A stretch of DNA of 64,000 bases. Origin: Hirsutella rhossiliensis. Lineage: Eukaryota; Ascomycota; Sordariomycetes; Hypocreales; Ophiocordycipitaceae. The notes under the pieces were generated by a model that did not search any database, had not been told where the DNA came from, and saw nothing but the letters and a program-made list of their open reading frames with translations. Position 1 is the stretch's first letter; the number at the start of each line of letters is the position of its first letter. Positions 10,860 through 23,023 of this stretch are shown piece after piece. Location: contig NW_025408675.1 in the NCBI RefSeq assembly GCF_020360975.1, positions 558,001 through 622,000 on the forward strand, written 5' to 3'. The position numbers and the translations under genes were made by a program.

Positions 10860-12281
10860 ATGGAGGCTCTGAGCCTTCTTTTCGTCCTCCTGGCGGCATC
10901 ATCGGCCGTCCTCGCCGCCCCCTTCGAGGGCCCTGCCGGCAGCTTTGCCTTGCAAGTGGCCAAGCCCAACGACAAGCGCGACTTCATCAACGATTGGGCT
11001 GCTGCCCACCGCAAGTGGGGGAATGGCGTTCCCGAGGAGACGGCGCAGATGTTTGCTCTCGCCAAGGATGGTGAGTCCTTGAGGCCGCATACACTCGCCT
11101 CTTTCAACCGCCTTTGCGGCTAACCTCTTCGCAGAAAGCCAAGTCAAAGTCCAGCCCATGGCCAAGGACATGGCCTACCTGGCCGAGGTCGAAATCGGCA
11201 CCCCGCCGCAAAAGGTCAAGCTGGCGTTGGACACTGGGTCCTCGGACGTGTAAGTCGTCTCGATGCCCCTTGAACACATACTTGTCGTCAACCAGCGCTG
11301 ACCCGGGGCGCAGCTGGGTTCAGTCCACGGACACGAGATATCGCGTCAACCGACACGGCCCGTGGCCTGCGCGCTACAGCCCCAGTGCATCGACAACGGC
11401 ACGCCAGGTCGACAAGGCCGCGTGGAACATCCTATACGGTGAGCAGCCTTCCTCTGACCTCGTGCGCTTTCGTGTGTTGACGCCGTCTTGTAGCCGACTT
11501 GAGTAGCGCAATTGGGATCGTCTATCGTGACACGCTTCGCATTGGCGACCTCGAGGTCAAGGACGCCTTGATCGAGTCGGCAGCCATGCTTTCAGACGCG
11601 TTTGAGATGGAGACGGGCTTCAGTGGTCTCATGGGCCTGGCCAAGCAGCTCAACAACAGCATCATTCCTCCCGAGCCCACCTTTCTCTCACAACTCAAGC
11701 GTCAGCTCAAGTCGCCCGTCTTCACCGTCGATTTGCGCGCCAACGCGTCGAGCCGCTTCGACTTTGGGCACATTGATGAGAGCCTGGCCTCTGACAACAT
11801 CACCTGGCTCCAAAGCGACCCCGCCAACCCGCACTGGACCGTCGACCTGGAACTCACCTCGTGGACCGGCAACCATAGTGTCTGGTTGTATCACAAGTTC
11901 GAGGCCGTCGTCGACACCGGCACCTCGCTCATGTTCCTTCCCGAGATGCTGGCGAGCAGGTACTGGAGCGAAGTTCCCGGCGTGCAAACCGCGCCGATAG
12001 CCCACGCCTCGTACCGCTTCCCGTGCGCAATCGGAGACAGGCTGCCCGACATAATGTTCAAGCTCCCCGGCACCGAGCACATCCTGACCATCCCCGGTCG
12101 CTATCTCAACTATGGACCGACCGGGCAGGACCCTTCCATGTGCTGGGGAGGCATGCAGAGCTCGGGGCAACTGGGCAACGTGACCATCCTGGGCGATTCC
12201 ATGCTCAAGGCCCTGTTCGTGGCCTTTGACATGGAAAAGGGCCGCATCGGCTTCGCCAACAAGAAACTGTATGATGATTGA
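10860..12281 (+). CDS. Secreted pepsin-type aspartic protease (peptidase family A1)
   Basis: Four exons (10860-11070, 11135-11249, 11314-11438, 11494-12281) encode about 412 residues. Residues 1-20 are a signal peptide (LSLLFVLLAASSAVLA). A basic propeptide follows, and the mature lobes start near YLAEVEIGTPPQKVKLALDT. Both catalytic Asp motifs are present: DTGSSDVWV at about 102 and DTGTSLMF at about 290. The flap region is WNILYADLSSAIG; the catalytic-side Tyr is kept, but the usual YGDGS glycines are replaced by Ala and Leu. There is no C-terminal GPI or membrane segment, and the sequence ends soon after the family motif ILGDSMLKALFVAFD. Family knowledge predicts an acid-activated extracellular endoprotease. 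The altered flap may change specificity. Single gene, no obvious partner nearby. Confidence 0.92.
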
Positions 12282-13260
12282 TGCCGAGGAGGAACGAAGA
12301 GGTTTCTTGACGAGAACATGACATGTGTCATGAGAGCGCCAGATAGCAGGAGAAACATTAATCTTGTTGCAACTCACGCGGAAATGGGAGCGCCAATGGC
12401 CGAAGCAAGCACAGATGACCCTGTCGTGTGAACCGCACTCTCGTCGTCTTGAAGGCGTGTGTTTGCATGTCGCGTAGTCCAGGATCCAAGTCAACAGAAG
12501 ACGTGGCATTGCGTGTATTGGGCACCGTTTGTTGACGTCGGAACCAACCTGACGAAAGGGGGTAGGCATGGACACAAGAAAGAGACCGAGCCGAAACGAC
12601 GTCAAAAGACAGAGGAGTGCCGAGGCTTCAGCAAGAAGAGTATGAGCCATTGCCATCATCCTAGAAATGATATATACAATTAACACGCCACCGACTCGCA
12701 GCACGCCCGCCCTGTGGCCGCAGGTCCACGCGACTGCTTCTACCGTGTCCCACAAACCAAGCACCCGCATTCGCCGTCTACCAATCATGTTCATCCTGAT
12801 CGAGGAGTTGAAGGGTTGCCGCTTCTCATTACGCGCAGGATGGGTAAAGTTGAATACCAACGGGCTCGGTCAAGCGACCAGATTCGCCGATAGATGCAAC
12901 AAGTAGCCGATACCACTAATGGCTGGTCCGCGTTGACGTTGCCCGCGTTGGAGGGAAACAAGTCCTTTGTGCCCGACAAACTCCAGAGAACGTAACCTGA
13001 AGCGAGCGACCGAGGCGGAGAGGAAACGGCGGTATGCAAGAATCTCTGGTCTCCCTGCCCATGCATGCAAAAGAGAATATTAAAAAAGAGGGGAATCACC
13101 AAAGACAGAACCGCTCAATAGATCTCACAGGGTGGAAGGGGAGCCATTTCTCGGTGGGCAGCCCCTATTCCAAGTTCGGCTGGGTGCGCAGGGCGCAGGT
13201 AATCAACGGAATTGCTTGATTATTCGCCATTACCGTCTAGGATCCGGAGGACAAGCCAAG
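12282..13260. other. Spacer between convergent genes, no gene seen
   Basis: Lies between the 3' ends of the protease gene and the minus-strand coiled-coil gene. It has short, mutually overlapping frames without protein character. Much of it is probably 3' UTR. Confidence 0.5.
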
Positions 13261-13884
13261 TCAGCCAAGGCCGGGGTCCAAATCAGCGCGTGTGACGGCA
13301 TAGTATTCACCTTCGCTGGCCCCGGGAGTTGGGGGCATGCGACCAGAGCTGGGGGCCGGCTGGCTGGGACGGGCGGTGCCAGGCCGTGACCACGGCTTGC
13401 TGTTATCCTTTGAGGGCTTGGTGGCATCGGTCCGTTTCTGGGAGGTGGAGGAAGAGGCGCCCGTCTGGATAGCAGGGCGGGATTGCTGGCTGCGGCGGAG
13501 ACGGTCCTCCATCTCGCGGATGCGAGCTTCAATGTCGGCAAGCTCTTGGGTGTTTTTACCAACGTTTTGTCTTCTGCATTGGCGGAAGGGGGTTGAGGAG
13601 ACCGGTCAGCAGCGGAAAACAGGCAGTCGTGCAGTGTCGCATCTTGGAGACGAACCTTTGGTCAACTTTGTTGTCCAAATCGGTCAGGGAGTCTTCGATG
13701 CGGAAAATGTCACCGAGCTCTTGGGAAAAGGAGCGGGCAATGGTCCTGTGGGGAGCGGCGAGCAAAGGTCAGTGCGTGCAGACAAACAGCTCGGGAGACC
13801 GGCGGATGCGGCGGGCACGTACGACTGGGGGCGGCGGCCATTGGGCTGCCAGTCGCGATCGAGCTCGGCGTCAGTCATTGTCAT
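13261..13884 (-). CDS. Small coiled-coil protein of unknown function
   Basis: Three exons on the minus strand (13884-13823, 13745-13656, 13573-13261) join in phase into about 154 residues. The N-terminus reads MTMTDAELDRDWQPNGRR. A heptad-like helical segment with FSQELGDIFRIEDSLTDLD and ADIEARIREMEDRLRRSQQ spans about residues 24-75. The rest is a Ser/Pro/Thr-rich disordered tail ending in YYAVTRADLDPGLG. Donors are GTACGT and GTTCGT, both acceptors CAG. The coherent frame over three exons supports a real gene. I cannot name the family. The short central coiled coil with a disordered tail suggests an adaptor or complex subunit, but that is only an inference. Confidence 0.7.
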
Positions 13885-14085
13885 GTTGAGGAGATGGCGG
13901 TGCCGGGGTTGTGATGGCGGTGGACTGTGCTGTGTGCAGTGTCTGTTGCTGCTGGCTCAAAGAGAGAGGGGGAATGGTCGGGTACTGATGAGGCAACAAA
14001 GTCTGTTTTCTCCGTCGTCTGCCGGGGCTGTCGATACGGTATAGGCTGGGGAGGAGGAGAGGCGGGCGGGAGACGGTCGGCGGAA

Positions 14086-14124
14086 GCGAGGCGAGGCGAG
14101 GCGAGGCGAGGCGAGGCGAGGCGA
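14086..14124. repeat. GAGGC pentanucleotide array
   Basis: About eight head-to-tail GAGGC units in the presumed 5' leader/promoter of the minus-strand coiled-coil gene. Confidence 0.85.
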
Positions 14125-14701
14125 AGAGGGATTGCGAGGAAGAGAGAAGGCGAGCGCGGCAGTTGAGGCAAGTACTGGGTAATGTACTTGCTAGGGAACC
14201 CGTCTGGGAGGCACAGTGCCGTGCCTGACACTACAGTACTACAGTACAGTAGGTACGTCGGTGCTGCAGAGAGGTAAGGGTACGGACATGTAGGTAGGTA
14301 GGTAGTAGTAGGTTAGGTACCTAGCCAGCTTCCCAGTCGTCTCCCTTTTCGGGCGGATCCATCCCAAGGGGCAGAGGGGAGGGGCGTGAGTGCAGGGGGG
14401 CATATACGGAGTACATACATACATCTGTACACACTTATTAGCTGTACTCGTAATTCGTGGGAAGCCGGCGGCTGTCTGTCAGGTACTGCAATCTGGGCTC
14501 TGCTGCGACGCTCGTCGGGCATCTGTTCCGTTAAGGTAGTACGGGGATACATTTGGTCCAGGTACCAGGCTCTGTCCCCGAGGTACTGTACAGTACACGC
14601 CGACGCCGACCGTGGACGATGAGAGGCGTCTGTCGGGCGTGAACTTAACCAAGGAATTACCCAGGGTACGTTCCTACAAGTACAGTGCGGTGGGAGAAGA
14701 G

Positions 14702-14758
14702 CGGTGGAAGGTGGAAGGTGGAAGGTGGAAGGTGGAAGGTGGAAGGTGGAAGGTGGAA
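14702..14758. repeat. GGTGGAA heptamer minisatellite
   Basis: Eight essentially perfect copies of the 7-mer GGTGGAA in intergenic DNA. Confidence 0.9.
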
Positions 14759-15465
14759 AGCAGCGGGGCAGCCGCAAGATTACAGCAACGATGATACTCG
14801 CGAGGTGATTTCTCCGTCGTCTGCTTTATGATCCTCGTACTGTACGTGTACTGTACACGGTACGACACAGCCGCGAGTGTTTCGGTGCGACAGCAGCGTC
14901 AATGCAATGCACGGGGCCTGGTGTTTGATTTGAACACCCAATCCGTGATGAACGAGCGTTCCTCGAGGCAGGGTCGAGGTACAGTGGGCTGTGCAGTATC
15001 TCAAGTAGGCACCCCGAGGTGCCATGACTCCGGGCGGTCATTACCCCGGGGCAGGCTCATGCTCTAGGGCTTCTCCGTCCAACCGCCATCTGGCATTTTC
15101 TCCGCTAGTAGCCCTCGGCCACTGCGCACGAGACAGGCAGAAGACCAACCAAGTGGTATACGAATCCATCGTTCAATGTGCTGTATATACAAACGTACCA
15201 TTAAAGTAGGGTGGATGCCGTCCTCATTTATCAGGGTCGCACCGTAAGGCTAGGCAAATGGAACTCTGTCCTTTTTCCTCGTGCATCCTGCCCTCGACCG
15301 ACTGCTGATGACAAGTGCCGAGTGGAGAAATGCCAGCAGAGGGGCTAGGTCGTTCGGCTCCGGCAAGCGGGCGCTAGCTCCTGTGCCGTCAGACGTGCTC
15401 TCTCTCTCCCAGTCCCCAGAGCCTTGAATGCCAGCATCAGCATGGGAGACGGATGAGGCTGCACG

Positions 15466-15580
15466 TACATAGGTAGGTACATATATATATACCTTATATA
15501 TAGGTAGGTACGGAGTAGGTAATTACAGTATATATTATACAGAGCATAGTGCCTACCTACTACGTACCTACCTACGTCAC
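15466..15580. repeat. TAGGTAGG/TACCTACC and TATA-rich patch with inverted arms
   Basis: The left arm (TAGGTAGGTAC near 15471) and the right arm (GTACCTACCTA near 15565) are inverted copies. They flank an alternating TA stretch and could form a hairpin. The same motif family occurs at about 6160, 14230-14330, 40195-40230 and 57090-57115. Confidence 0.6.
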
Positions 15581-16836
15581 GACGCAGCATTGCAAACTGG
15601 GCTCATCAATGAGCCCATCTCGCCTCCTTTTCCCACTTTTTGCATCCATCATCACGTCTCCCTTTTTCCCGCACCCACCCCACCCCTCTCTCTCTCTCGG
15701 CACAATAACGGGGCATTGTGACTGGCATCGGCATGGCTCGCATTTTCCGAGACGAGAGAGAAATTTCAACGAGGAATTTATTATTTGTTGGCCTTACTTG
15801 GCACGCATCGTCAGAGTCAAGCGTCGTCCATAGTCCGCCGGCACGCAGAGCCAGGAACCATGGCTCCTGCAAGCAGAATACAGTACAGTACAGCCCCCGT
15901 ACAGCGCTTGAACCACCGCCACCCCCCTTGTGGGCCTCTCGTCCGCCCTCTTGCGGATGCAGCCCGGCCGTCCTTTACACAATCGCCTCGCGCGACCTTC
16001 TTTAGGCTACCGAAAACCAGCGAGAGCGAGAGAGGAAATGCTCCGGGCCCAATGTCATGAATCATGTTCCAAAGCACTCAGCGACCTCGTCATTTACCAA
16101 CCAAGCCAAGACCAACATGGCTAATACCGTAAAGGAGTCGGCCGATGCTACTTGTGAAAGCACTCGCGGTCCTGGCCCCTGGATCTTGCAGCGTCTCATC
16201 TCCAAGCCTAGATGACTTTTGATTGCCTCGCCGTCGGTGCTACGCCATCACTTTTCTGGCCATGTGTCCGCAGAAACAGAATGATGCTCATGCCTAATGC
16301 AACTTTATTTGTTTGCCCCAGTTGCTGTGTCTGCCCTAGCAGTGAGCCATGCGCTTTGTGCCCAAATAAACATCCACTTGCTATGCCTAACAACAAAAGC
16401 CAGGTTGCCGTGCCATATCTTACCCAAAAGACCCACGGTTGCCCGCCTCGCTCTACTATCCTACACGCCACGCCAGAGAGCAGCCTGCTCTGCGTCAGCA
16501 AGCTGTTTGTCCTACTCGCACAGCCGCTTCCTACTTTCGCGAGAGGCCCTGGCGGCATCGAGGCCTGCTTCTTCCAGCCGTCCTCAATCCTCATCAGAGA
16601 CCCGCCCTGCCCGCGTATCGCAGCCAGACAAACATAGGAACGGGCCGTCGTCGAGAGTCTCGCTCCAGAACCCTTGACAAGTAACTGGGTTTCCAGCCGT
16701 CAACGACAATGCGAGTGTCCGGACCGAGGCTCGCTTGACATGACCAACTGTCCAGAAAGTTTCGCTCGGTTCTCCTGCATCGTCGCGGGCTGGGTGACTC
16801 AGTCTCGGAACTTGCACATCGAATCTTGCTCCCGAA

Positions 16837-18434
16837 TCACAGGCTCAGCCAGCTGTCCTCGATGGGAAATTCAACCTCGCCGCAGTCGTCGTGCTCCTCG
16901 ACCCATTCTTCTATTCTCTTGACGTTCCATCCGGACATAAACCGCCAATGCTGATACGGTTCCTGCTTCGTCGGGTGGCCGTGCTTGATGGTGTGGCTAA
17001 TGGCGCAGATGCCATGGTAGAAGCGAAACTGCAGGCACTCTGGCAAGCTGTGGCAAGCCCTGCGGCAATCATCGAAGCTCTCGTGTGCGAGCATCTCAAG
17101 CGCAGAGAGGTTCTCCGTCTTCGCCTTTTTTTTCTCCCAGTCCAGGTACTCGTACGCCGAGCTGTTGAGGTAAAAGACGTTGTCGCTCAGGTTGTCCCAG
17201 TCGTCTCGTCTGGCCATCAGTTGGTCCTTGACGAAACGGTGGTAGAGGTCCTTGATGCGCATCGGGTACGAGAAGTCTCGCTCCTTCTCGAATGCGTAAA
17301 GTTCCGACACCTCCTCGGCGCCGGCGTGATGCATGGTGACTATGGGCTGGCACCATTCTTTTTTTGCGTACGGCAACGTATGTGGCTTCTCACCGTTAAT
17401 GGTCGGCCACTGCAGCAGAGTTAGCATGGATTCTGCTCCGTGCACCGGCTGCCGTGACTTACCGCGTTCCTGACGTCGGTGTCGGTCTCGTTCTTCAGCG
17501 CCAGCGCAAAGACAAAATCGCCGCAGCACTCGCGCGTCACTCTCTGGTCCCATCGATTTGCCACCTTGTCTTGCCCCTTGAACAACTTGCTCATGGTCGC
17601 CTGCGAAACCAGGTAACCGCTCCCGCCGTGTGCAAAGGGGACGTAGCCGACATATGCGACACTGCCTATGTAGTGCGGCTCGTCCGGGTCAAGCTGCTCC
17701 AACCACTTGAGGAGCGTCGGCCAGACGACGTAGGTGTCGGCATCGACAAACAGGTACCAGTCGTAGTCGGGCCGCATGGCGTACGTCTTCTCGGCCATGT
17801 GGATGTTTTTGTACTTGTCGAGCTTCCAGGCCTGTCTGCCAACGTCGTGGTGTTTGTTGCAGGAGCCTTGGTCAACGGGACAGGTCTTCTGGCGAAAGTA
17901 GAGGTCGAAATCCTCGTTGTTGCGCGTGACCTCGGGCAACACGGTGTCGAGGCTGTCGTGGATGGTGTAGCCCGCCACCTTTTGCGCCATGTCGCCGAAG
18001 AGGTAAAATTCGGGGAGGCACTTGAGGTTGGTCATGAGCTGGTTGGGGATCTTGCCAAAGGCCTCCGACGCCCCCGTCTTCATGACGAGCAAGACATTGG
18101 ACGTGTCGGGAAAGCTGGCGCACTCGGAACCGGCACTCGGCTCGGGGTTGGCCGCGGCGGGCTTGCCGGCGTGAGCGGGCATGCTGTTGTTTTGGTCATG
18201 GTCTCGATAGGGGTCGCCAAGAGCGGCAAGGCTGGGAGACAGTTGGGCGAAGCCGCAGTAGCCGCTTTCCTCGCAGCGCTCCCTCAGCCGAGCAGACGAG
18301 ATGAGCAAGCCGAAGCCGAAGACGGCAAGGACGGCGAGCAAGACGACGGAGCGCCTCTGGAAGACCCTGGGCGACAACATGTAGTTGAACTTGGCCGAGG
18401 CGCGGCCGGGGTCCTTTTCAAAAATGCCGCGCAT
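16837..18434 (-). CDS. Golgi-type glycosyltransferase, GT31/core-1 galactosyltransferase-like, with PAN-like C-terminus
   Basis: Two exons (18434-17463 and 17409-16837) encode about 514 residues. The protein is a type II membrane protein: a short basic cytoplasmic tail, then the anchor VVLLAVLAVFGFGLLIS (about residues 30-47), then the lumenal part. The catalytic domain carries WYLFVDADTYVVWPTLL, with the metal-binding DXD as DAD, followed by HYIGSVAYVGYVPFAHGGSG and CCGDFVFALAL, the order seen in fringe/C1GALT-type (GT31) enzymes. The C-terminal exon has a Cys-spaced SFDDCRRACHSLPECLQF segment that resembles a PAN/apple module. Fungal proteins of this type are predicted sugar transferases of the secretory path, with unknown donor and acceptor. 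The start is chosen at 18434 because it lies directly before the anchor. Confidence 0.85.
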
Positions 18435-20489
18435 GGCTGGAGGAGGGAGCGTCTCTCTTGGCGACTGGGGGGTTGGAAGGACGGTGCTGGCGGAAGAGGA
18501 AGAAATATTAATAATAATAGACTCCGCGAGCGAGGGCCAGCCGCAAAAGTCAATCGCTGGCCATGGAGGAAAGCAAGGAGATTCGAGGACAACAAGCCTT
18601 GGCCACTGCACATGCGACTGCAGGTCGATGGGAGGGATGCTCAGCGTTTTATGAGAACTGAGGGGCTGGGGAGGCATGTACGTACCGTGCTGGCCAAGAC
18701 CGATGCACGTCGTTCCCGTCCTCCAGTCCGTGTGTAGGTACGAAAAGTAAGACGCCTGTAGAAAATGTCTTTGAAGCCAGCGCTGCGGCTGGCTGCGCCC
18801 AAACGCAGCCTACGTGCCGAGGCGAGGGGGCGCTAACAGTGTACAGGTCGTCGGGAGAAAGCACGGGCTGTGGGGGCGTTTGTTTCCCCGTGGGTGGGCT
18901 TGGCAACGTAGCCTCAGGCGAATTAGGTGGTTATACGAAGCCCCGCTCGGACAGGCATTGGAAGAAAGGAAAAGAGCTCGGTTCGGGCATGTCATGCCGT
19001 GATTCTCCGCCGCCCCGATACTCAAGTACCTCGTACTCTCCTCGCACTCTCCTCGTACTCTCGTCACGCTTGCGACGCCTCGCAGGCATGCATACGCCAC
19101 TAAGCTGTCGGTACGTAGCCGACGAGTAGTTATTACGGTGGCCCCATTCCGGCCTTCCAACCGACCGCCTCCAAGACGATGACGCGGGAGCGAGACGTAG
19201 CCAAGACCGGCGTTATCATGCATCTCTCTGTTCATCTTCGACAGCGGGAAATAAAAGTCTCACCGGGGAAAGCATGGGCAGATGCACGGAAACGTTTCTT
19301 GTCTGTCTTCGGCATCGTCAGGGAAGGGATGCCGCCCAAAGCAAGGGGGATAGATGGTACTCAGCAACCGTTGGATGCCAAGGAGCCAAGAGTGCTACCA
19401 GTCTCGGTCGCAAAGATTCCAGTGGCCCAAGCGAATCTCCAGATCTGATTGACTCACCATTGCCCCTCTGCTTGTCCTTGCCGACTGGCCAGCTCGATGC
19501 GGCTTCCAACCTTGGAAATTCGAGCCGGCGAGAGATTAACAAGCAGACAATGAGAAGGGCATTTGCTATTGTCCCCGATAAAGTATAATTCGACAACCTT
19601 TGTTTTAAACTTCTCCGAGCAACACAGGGCGCCCCATCGATGAAGCTAGATATGAATAAAATTAATAGTGAATATTACCTTTGGGCAATTAACGGGCCAC
19701 TAAATCATCTACCTTGCACGTGACCTGGTCACGGCCCCGAGAGCGACCTCATTCGGCCTCGACCAGCCTCCATGTCTCGCCTGTCGACGTGCGTCAACCA
19801 CCAAGCCCTCCTCGTGTGCGACTCGGCGAAACGACGAGATTGGCTACGTCGGTAGCGCACCAACGTGAAGAGCACGCGCCGTCTCTTTCGCCAGACCTTT
19901 CGCGGCATTGGTCGCCTTTGGCAGCTGGCTTTCCGGTCTCGGCTGGGGCGAAACTCGTCGTCGTTTCCCGCCTAGCCATGTCTCACTGCAGATGGCTGGC
20001 TTTGCGCGCGGTGCAGCTGGCGTCAAATGTGACACAGCCCGTCCTCCTCCTCCTCCTCCTCCTCCTCCTCCTTCACCTTCACGGAATTCCCCACGCGATG
20101 CCCAGGATGCCCTGTGACTCGCAGCGGTAGCGGGGTGGGAGAACGCAGCCTGACCAACACGATGCGATGAGCCAAGGCTGAGAAGCAGCCCGACAAGGCA
20201 ACCTCGGCAGTCATATCTGAGCACGAGGGGCGACATCTTGTCTTGCTTCAGATTCACTATCTGCATTCTGACATGAATTTGCCCAGTTCAACCGTCGTCT
20301 GGCCACCAGTCCCTTGCATTGGCCATCTTTCTGCCTTGCACAGAGGCCCCTCTCGACTCATTAGCGAGTGCAGGTGGCAGGCGCCTCTATCCCTGGCCTC
20401 AGAGCAAGCCTTTCTGATGAAACTTTGCGTTCAGTGTGGTGAAGCACAGGATTACTTGGCGACACTGAGCCTTCCAGTCATGATAGTCT
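18435..20489. other. Spacer up to the hAT insertion, no gene seen
   Basis: About 2 kb. The first few hundred bases should be the glycosyltransferase promoter. The rest shows only short overlapping frames and a CCT array. No domain or splice pattern could be supported. Confidence 0.45.
20042..20073. repeat. CCT trinucleotide array
   Basis: About ten uninterrupted TCC/CCT units. Confidence 0.85.
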
Positions 20490-20497
20490 CTCAAGAC
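20490..20497. other. hAT target-site duplication, left copy
   Basis: CTCAAGAC, identical to 25551-25558. Confidence 0.95.
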
Positions 20498-20610
20498 CAG
20501 ACTTGCAAATAGATAAATCAAATCAAATCCGGGGTCCAATTTGATTTGATTTGGATGGCAAAATCATGGATCTGATTTGATTTGATTTGATTTGAGTCGA
20601 TTTGGATCTC
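20498..20610. repeat. hAT left terminal and subterminal repeats
   Basis: 23-bp terminal inverted repeat followed by repeated ATTTGATTTG units. Such arrays are typical transposase-binding sites in hAT elements. Confidence 0.85.
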
Positions 20611-22863
20611 ATTTGGATATCTGGATAACTCCACTTTTTTCCCACGACGAAATACACTGAGCCGCCCCGATAAGGTCCGCTTTGAGGCGGCCTCTCTGAG
20701 CTGTGACCATCTGTCCGGCAAGGCTAAATATTCTCTCCGGCTCTGAAGACATTGCCGGAATAGAAAAGAGGTCGATTGCCATTCGCGACAAGCGTGGATA
20801 CTGGCGTCTGCGGAGAAGCCAGTACTGGATGGGATTGTCCACAAGACAATCGCCCGGATCGGTACTGGCCACCCATTCTGCGTATTCGTCACGCGTGGAG
20901 GACGGTGAGGCGCAGGTTGGGCGCCAAGTTTCCTAATTGAGGTCATGAAGTCATCTAGGTCCGTTGTCTTCCTTGCAGCTGTGGGCTCCTCGGGTATCGT
21001 ATCTTGCTCGACCGCGAGGTTCGGTACTCCTCCCATAGCTCTTGCACAGCCGCCCTTCCTCTGGCCAACCAGTCCGGATGATCGGACCACTGCGACTCGA
21101 CGGTGGACCAGCGAAACGCGGGATGGAGGACGAGGCTCGCGAGGTACGCAGGGCTATCCTCCGTAAGGGCGTAGTATTGATCCAGCTTCATCCAGCCGAG
21201 ATTGCAGCCGATTCGCAGGTACGGTTCCTCGTCCCGTTCGTGCTGTAGCTTTGCCTCTTCTAGGTGCTTCAGAAGCCACTCCATTGTGAGCAAAACTTCC
21301 CAAATCGCGCCGAATTTGCCTTGTCGTGGCTGGCCCTCTAGGCGCTTTGTCGCGATCTTCAATGGTTTCAGGATCGCCAAATACTCTGCAATAACGGACC
21401 AGTCCTCAGTGACCATCTGGTCGTCCACAATTGTAGGCTTCTTGCGGCACTTCTTCGGCATCGGCTTTGCCCCGTGCTGTGTCCTTCTCGCCACATATTG
21501 ATTCCACTCTGTCACTTCCGCTTGGACCAGCGAATCGAGTGCATTGCGAAGCATGTAGCCCCGCTCCATCATCGCTTCGGACGAGTTCCAGCGAGTAGCG
21601 TTGTCCATGACCACATCGTAGGTTGTTTTGTCTTCGAGGCCCAGGGCGGTGTTCTCGATGGATTGGAGCATGTGGAGCCTTTCAATGCGCTGCCCAGACC
21701 TTTCCACCCAGTGAACGATATTGTGCAACTTGCCGATGGGGCCCTTGATCTCCAGAGTCTGACCTCATCTTGGATCTCTTTGTTGGCTTGGCAATCCTCT
21801 TCGAACGCGTCGGCGTCCGTGCCGAAAAGGATGGATCGGGCGACGAGGTTGATGATGTGGCCGCAGCAACGGAGCCGACGATGCTGCTTGTTGAACCCCA
21901 ACTCAGCGCCCAAGTCTTCAAGGCACGTGTCGTTGCTCTCCGCATTGTCTGTGACAAAATATCCAACGCGATCCTCGAACCCATACTCGTGGATTATCTC
22001 GCTGACACGGTCGGCCAGGTTTTCTCCACAGTGGCGACCTTCAATCCGTGGCAAGCCGAGGAGAAACGTACGGAACTTCCTTCGTCATCAATAAAGTGTA
22101 CGGTAAGGCCGAGCAGAGATGTGAATTTTCGGGAGGACCAAGCATCAAAGGAGACGTTGATGCGGCTGAGCGACCGACGAAGCAATTCCGTCACGACACC
22201 TTTGTGACAATTGAAGGAGCGCACAATCCAGTCGCGTATTGTGCTATGAGTGGGAATACTGCCCGAATCCGCAATTGCGCTGTTCGCGTAAGCCATAAGG
22301 TCGCGAAAGTACGGACTCTCCAGTTTGTGGAATGGTATGTTGTCGCATGCCACCCAGCGTATCAAGAGATGTTGAAAGCGAAGCGGTTCAAAGGACGAGA
22401 TGAAGGCATTCATCAGAGCCTGATCCTTCGGTCGGTTGGAGTCTAGGTCAACCACGTCGAAAAGAGTGCGTTGCTTCTTCCTCTGTGGTAGCATTGGCCC
22501 GCCTTTGTTGATGTGGTGAATTTCTTCCATGTGACTGTTCGCTTGACTTGTGGATGCAGCATCGTACATATGGGTAATTGTAGCCTTCTTCCCGTGGCAG
22601 GCCTTGCAAAGCCAAAACCGATGACCGGAATCGGTTTTCTCGATATCGAACCCATGCTCCCATACCCATCCCGTCCGCGCTCTTTTTCTATACTTGCGTA
22701 TGGAGAAACCCGAGAGGCGATTCCAATCGATGCCTTCATATCCAACGTAGTCGATCGAAGGTGATGTGTCAAGGTCGGGGGAGCTCTCGGGAGCGCTAAA
22801 ACTGGTGGACGGGACACTAGAAAGGGCGGCTGACAGCGCCTCGCCTTCTGCTGTATGCGCCAT
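20609..22863 (-). pseudogene. hAT transposase, frameshifted
   Basis: Reads leftwards from a start at 22863 (MAHTAEGEALSAAL). A BED-type zinc finger follows (CKAC with a later HMEEIHH pair). The RNase-H-like core is recognisable through WSSRKFTSLLGLTVHFID, YFVTDNAESNDTCLEDLG and CCGHIINLVARSIL. The C-terminal dimerisation domain is present as YPRLSRMAIDLFSIPAMSSE followed by PERIFSLAGQMVTAQRG. The conserved blocks lie in different frames, with breaks near 22050, 21755, 21020 and 20900, and no introns explain them. As read, it cannot make a full transposase. Few substitutions disturb the conserved blocks, so either the decay is recent or some indels are base-calling errors in a repeat. Confidence 0.85.
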
Positions 22864-23023
22864 TGCAGTCAAGTGCAGAGCTGTCCCATTTTGGCCACCG
22901 GCTACAAATATTTCCCCCAGTAATATGGCAGACGCACCCAAAGATATATTTCACGATCAAACGTGTCAGGTAAAACGCAAAAAGAAAGCTTAGTGACACG
23001 GCCTGGAAAAGCAACTGCCAGTA

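Larger units (their letters stand above)
13885..16836. other. Long gene-poor spacer with several simple repeats
   Basis: About 3 kb without a supportable gene. It holds a GAGGC array next to the start of the coiled-coil gene, CCTACCTA/GGTACC-rich patches (about 14230-14330 and 15466-15580), a GGTGGAA heptamer array and many GTAC-containing inverted repeats. Frames in 16200-16680 lack homology I can recognise, good start context or splice structure. Confidence 0.45.

Noticed and set aside
16207..16680. Plus-strand frames with a hydrophobic start, possible small secreted protein
   Set aside because: Three overlapping frames of similar length, no family signature, no splice logic and poor start context.
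17454..18737. 427-codon plus-strand frame opposite the glycosyltransferase
   Set aside because: Shadow frame antisense to a gene with clear DXD and membrane-anchor motifs.
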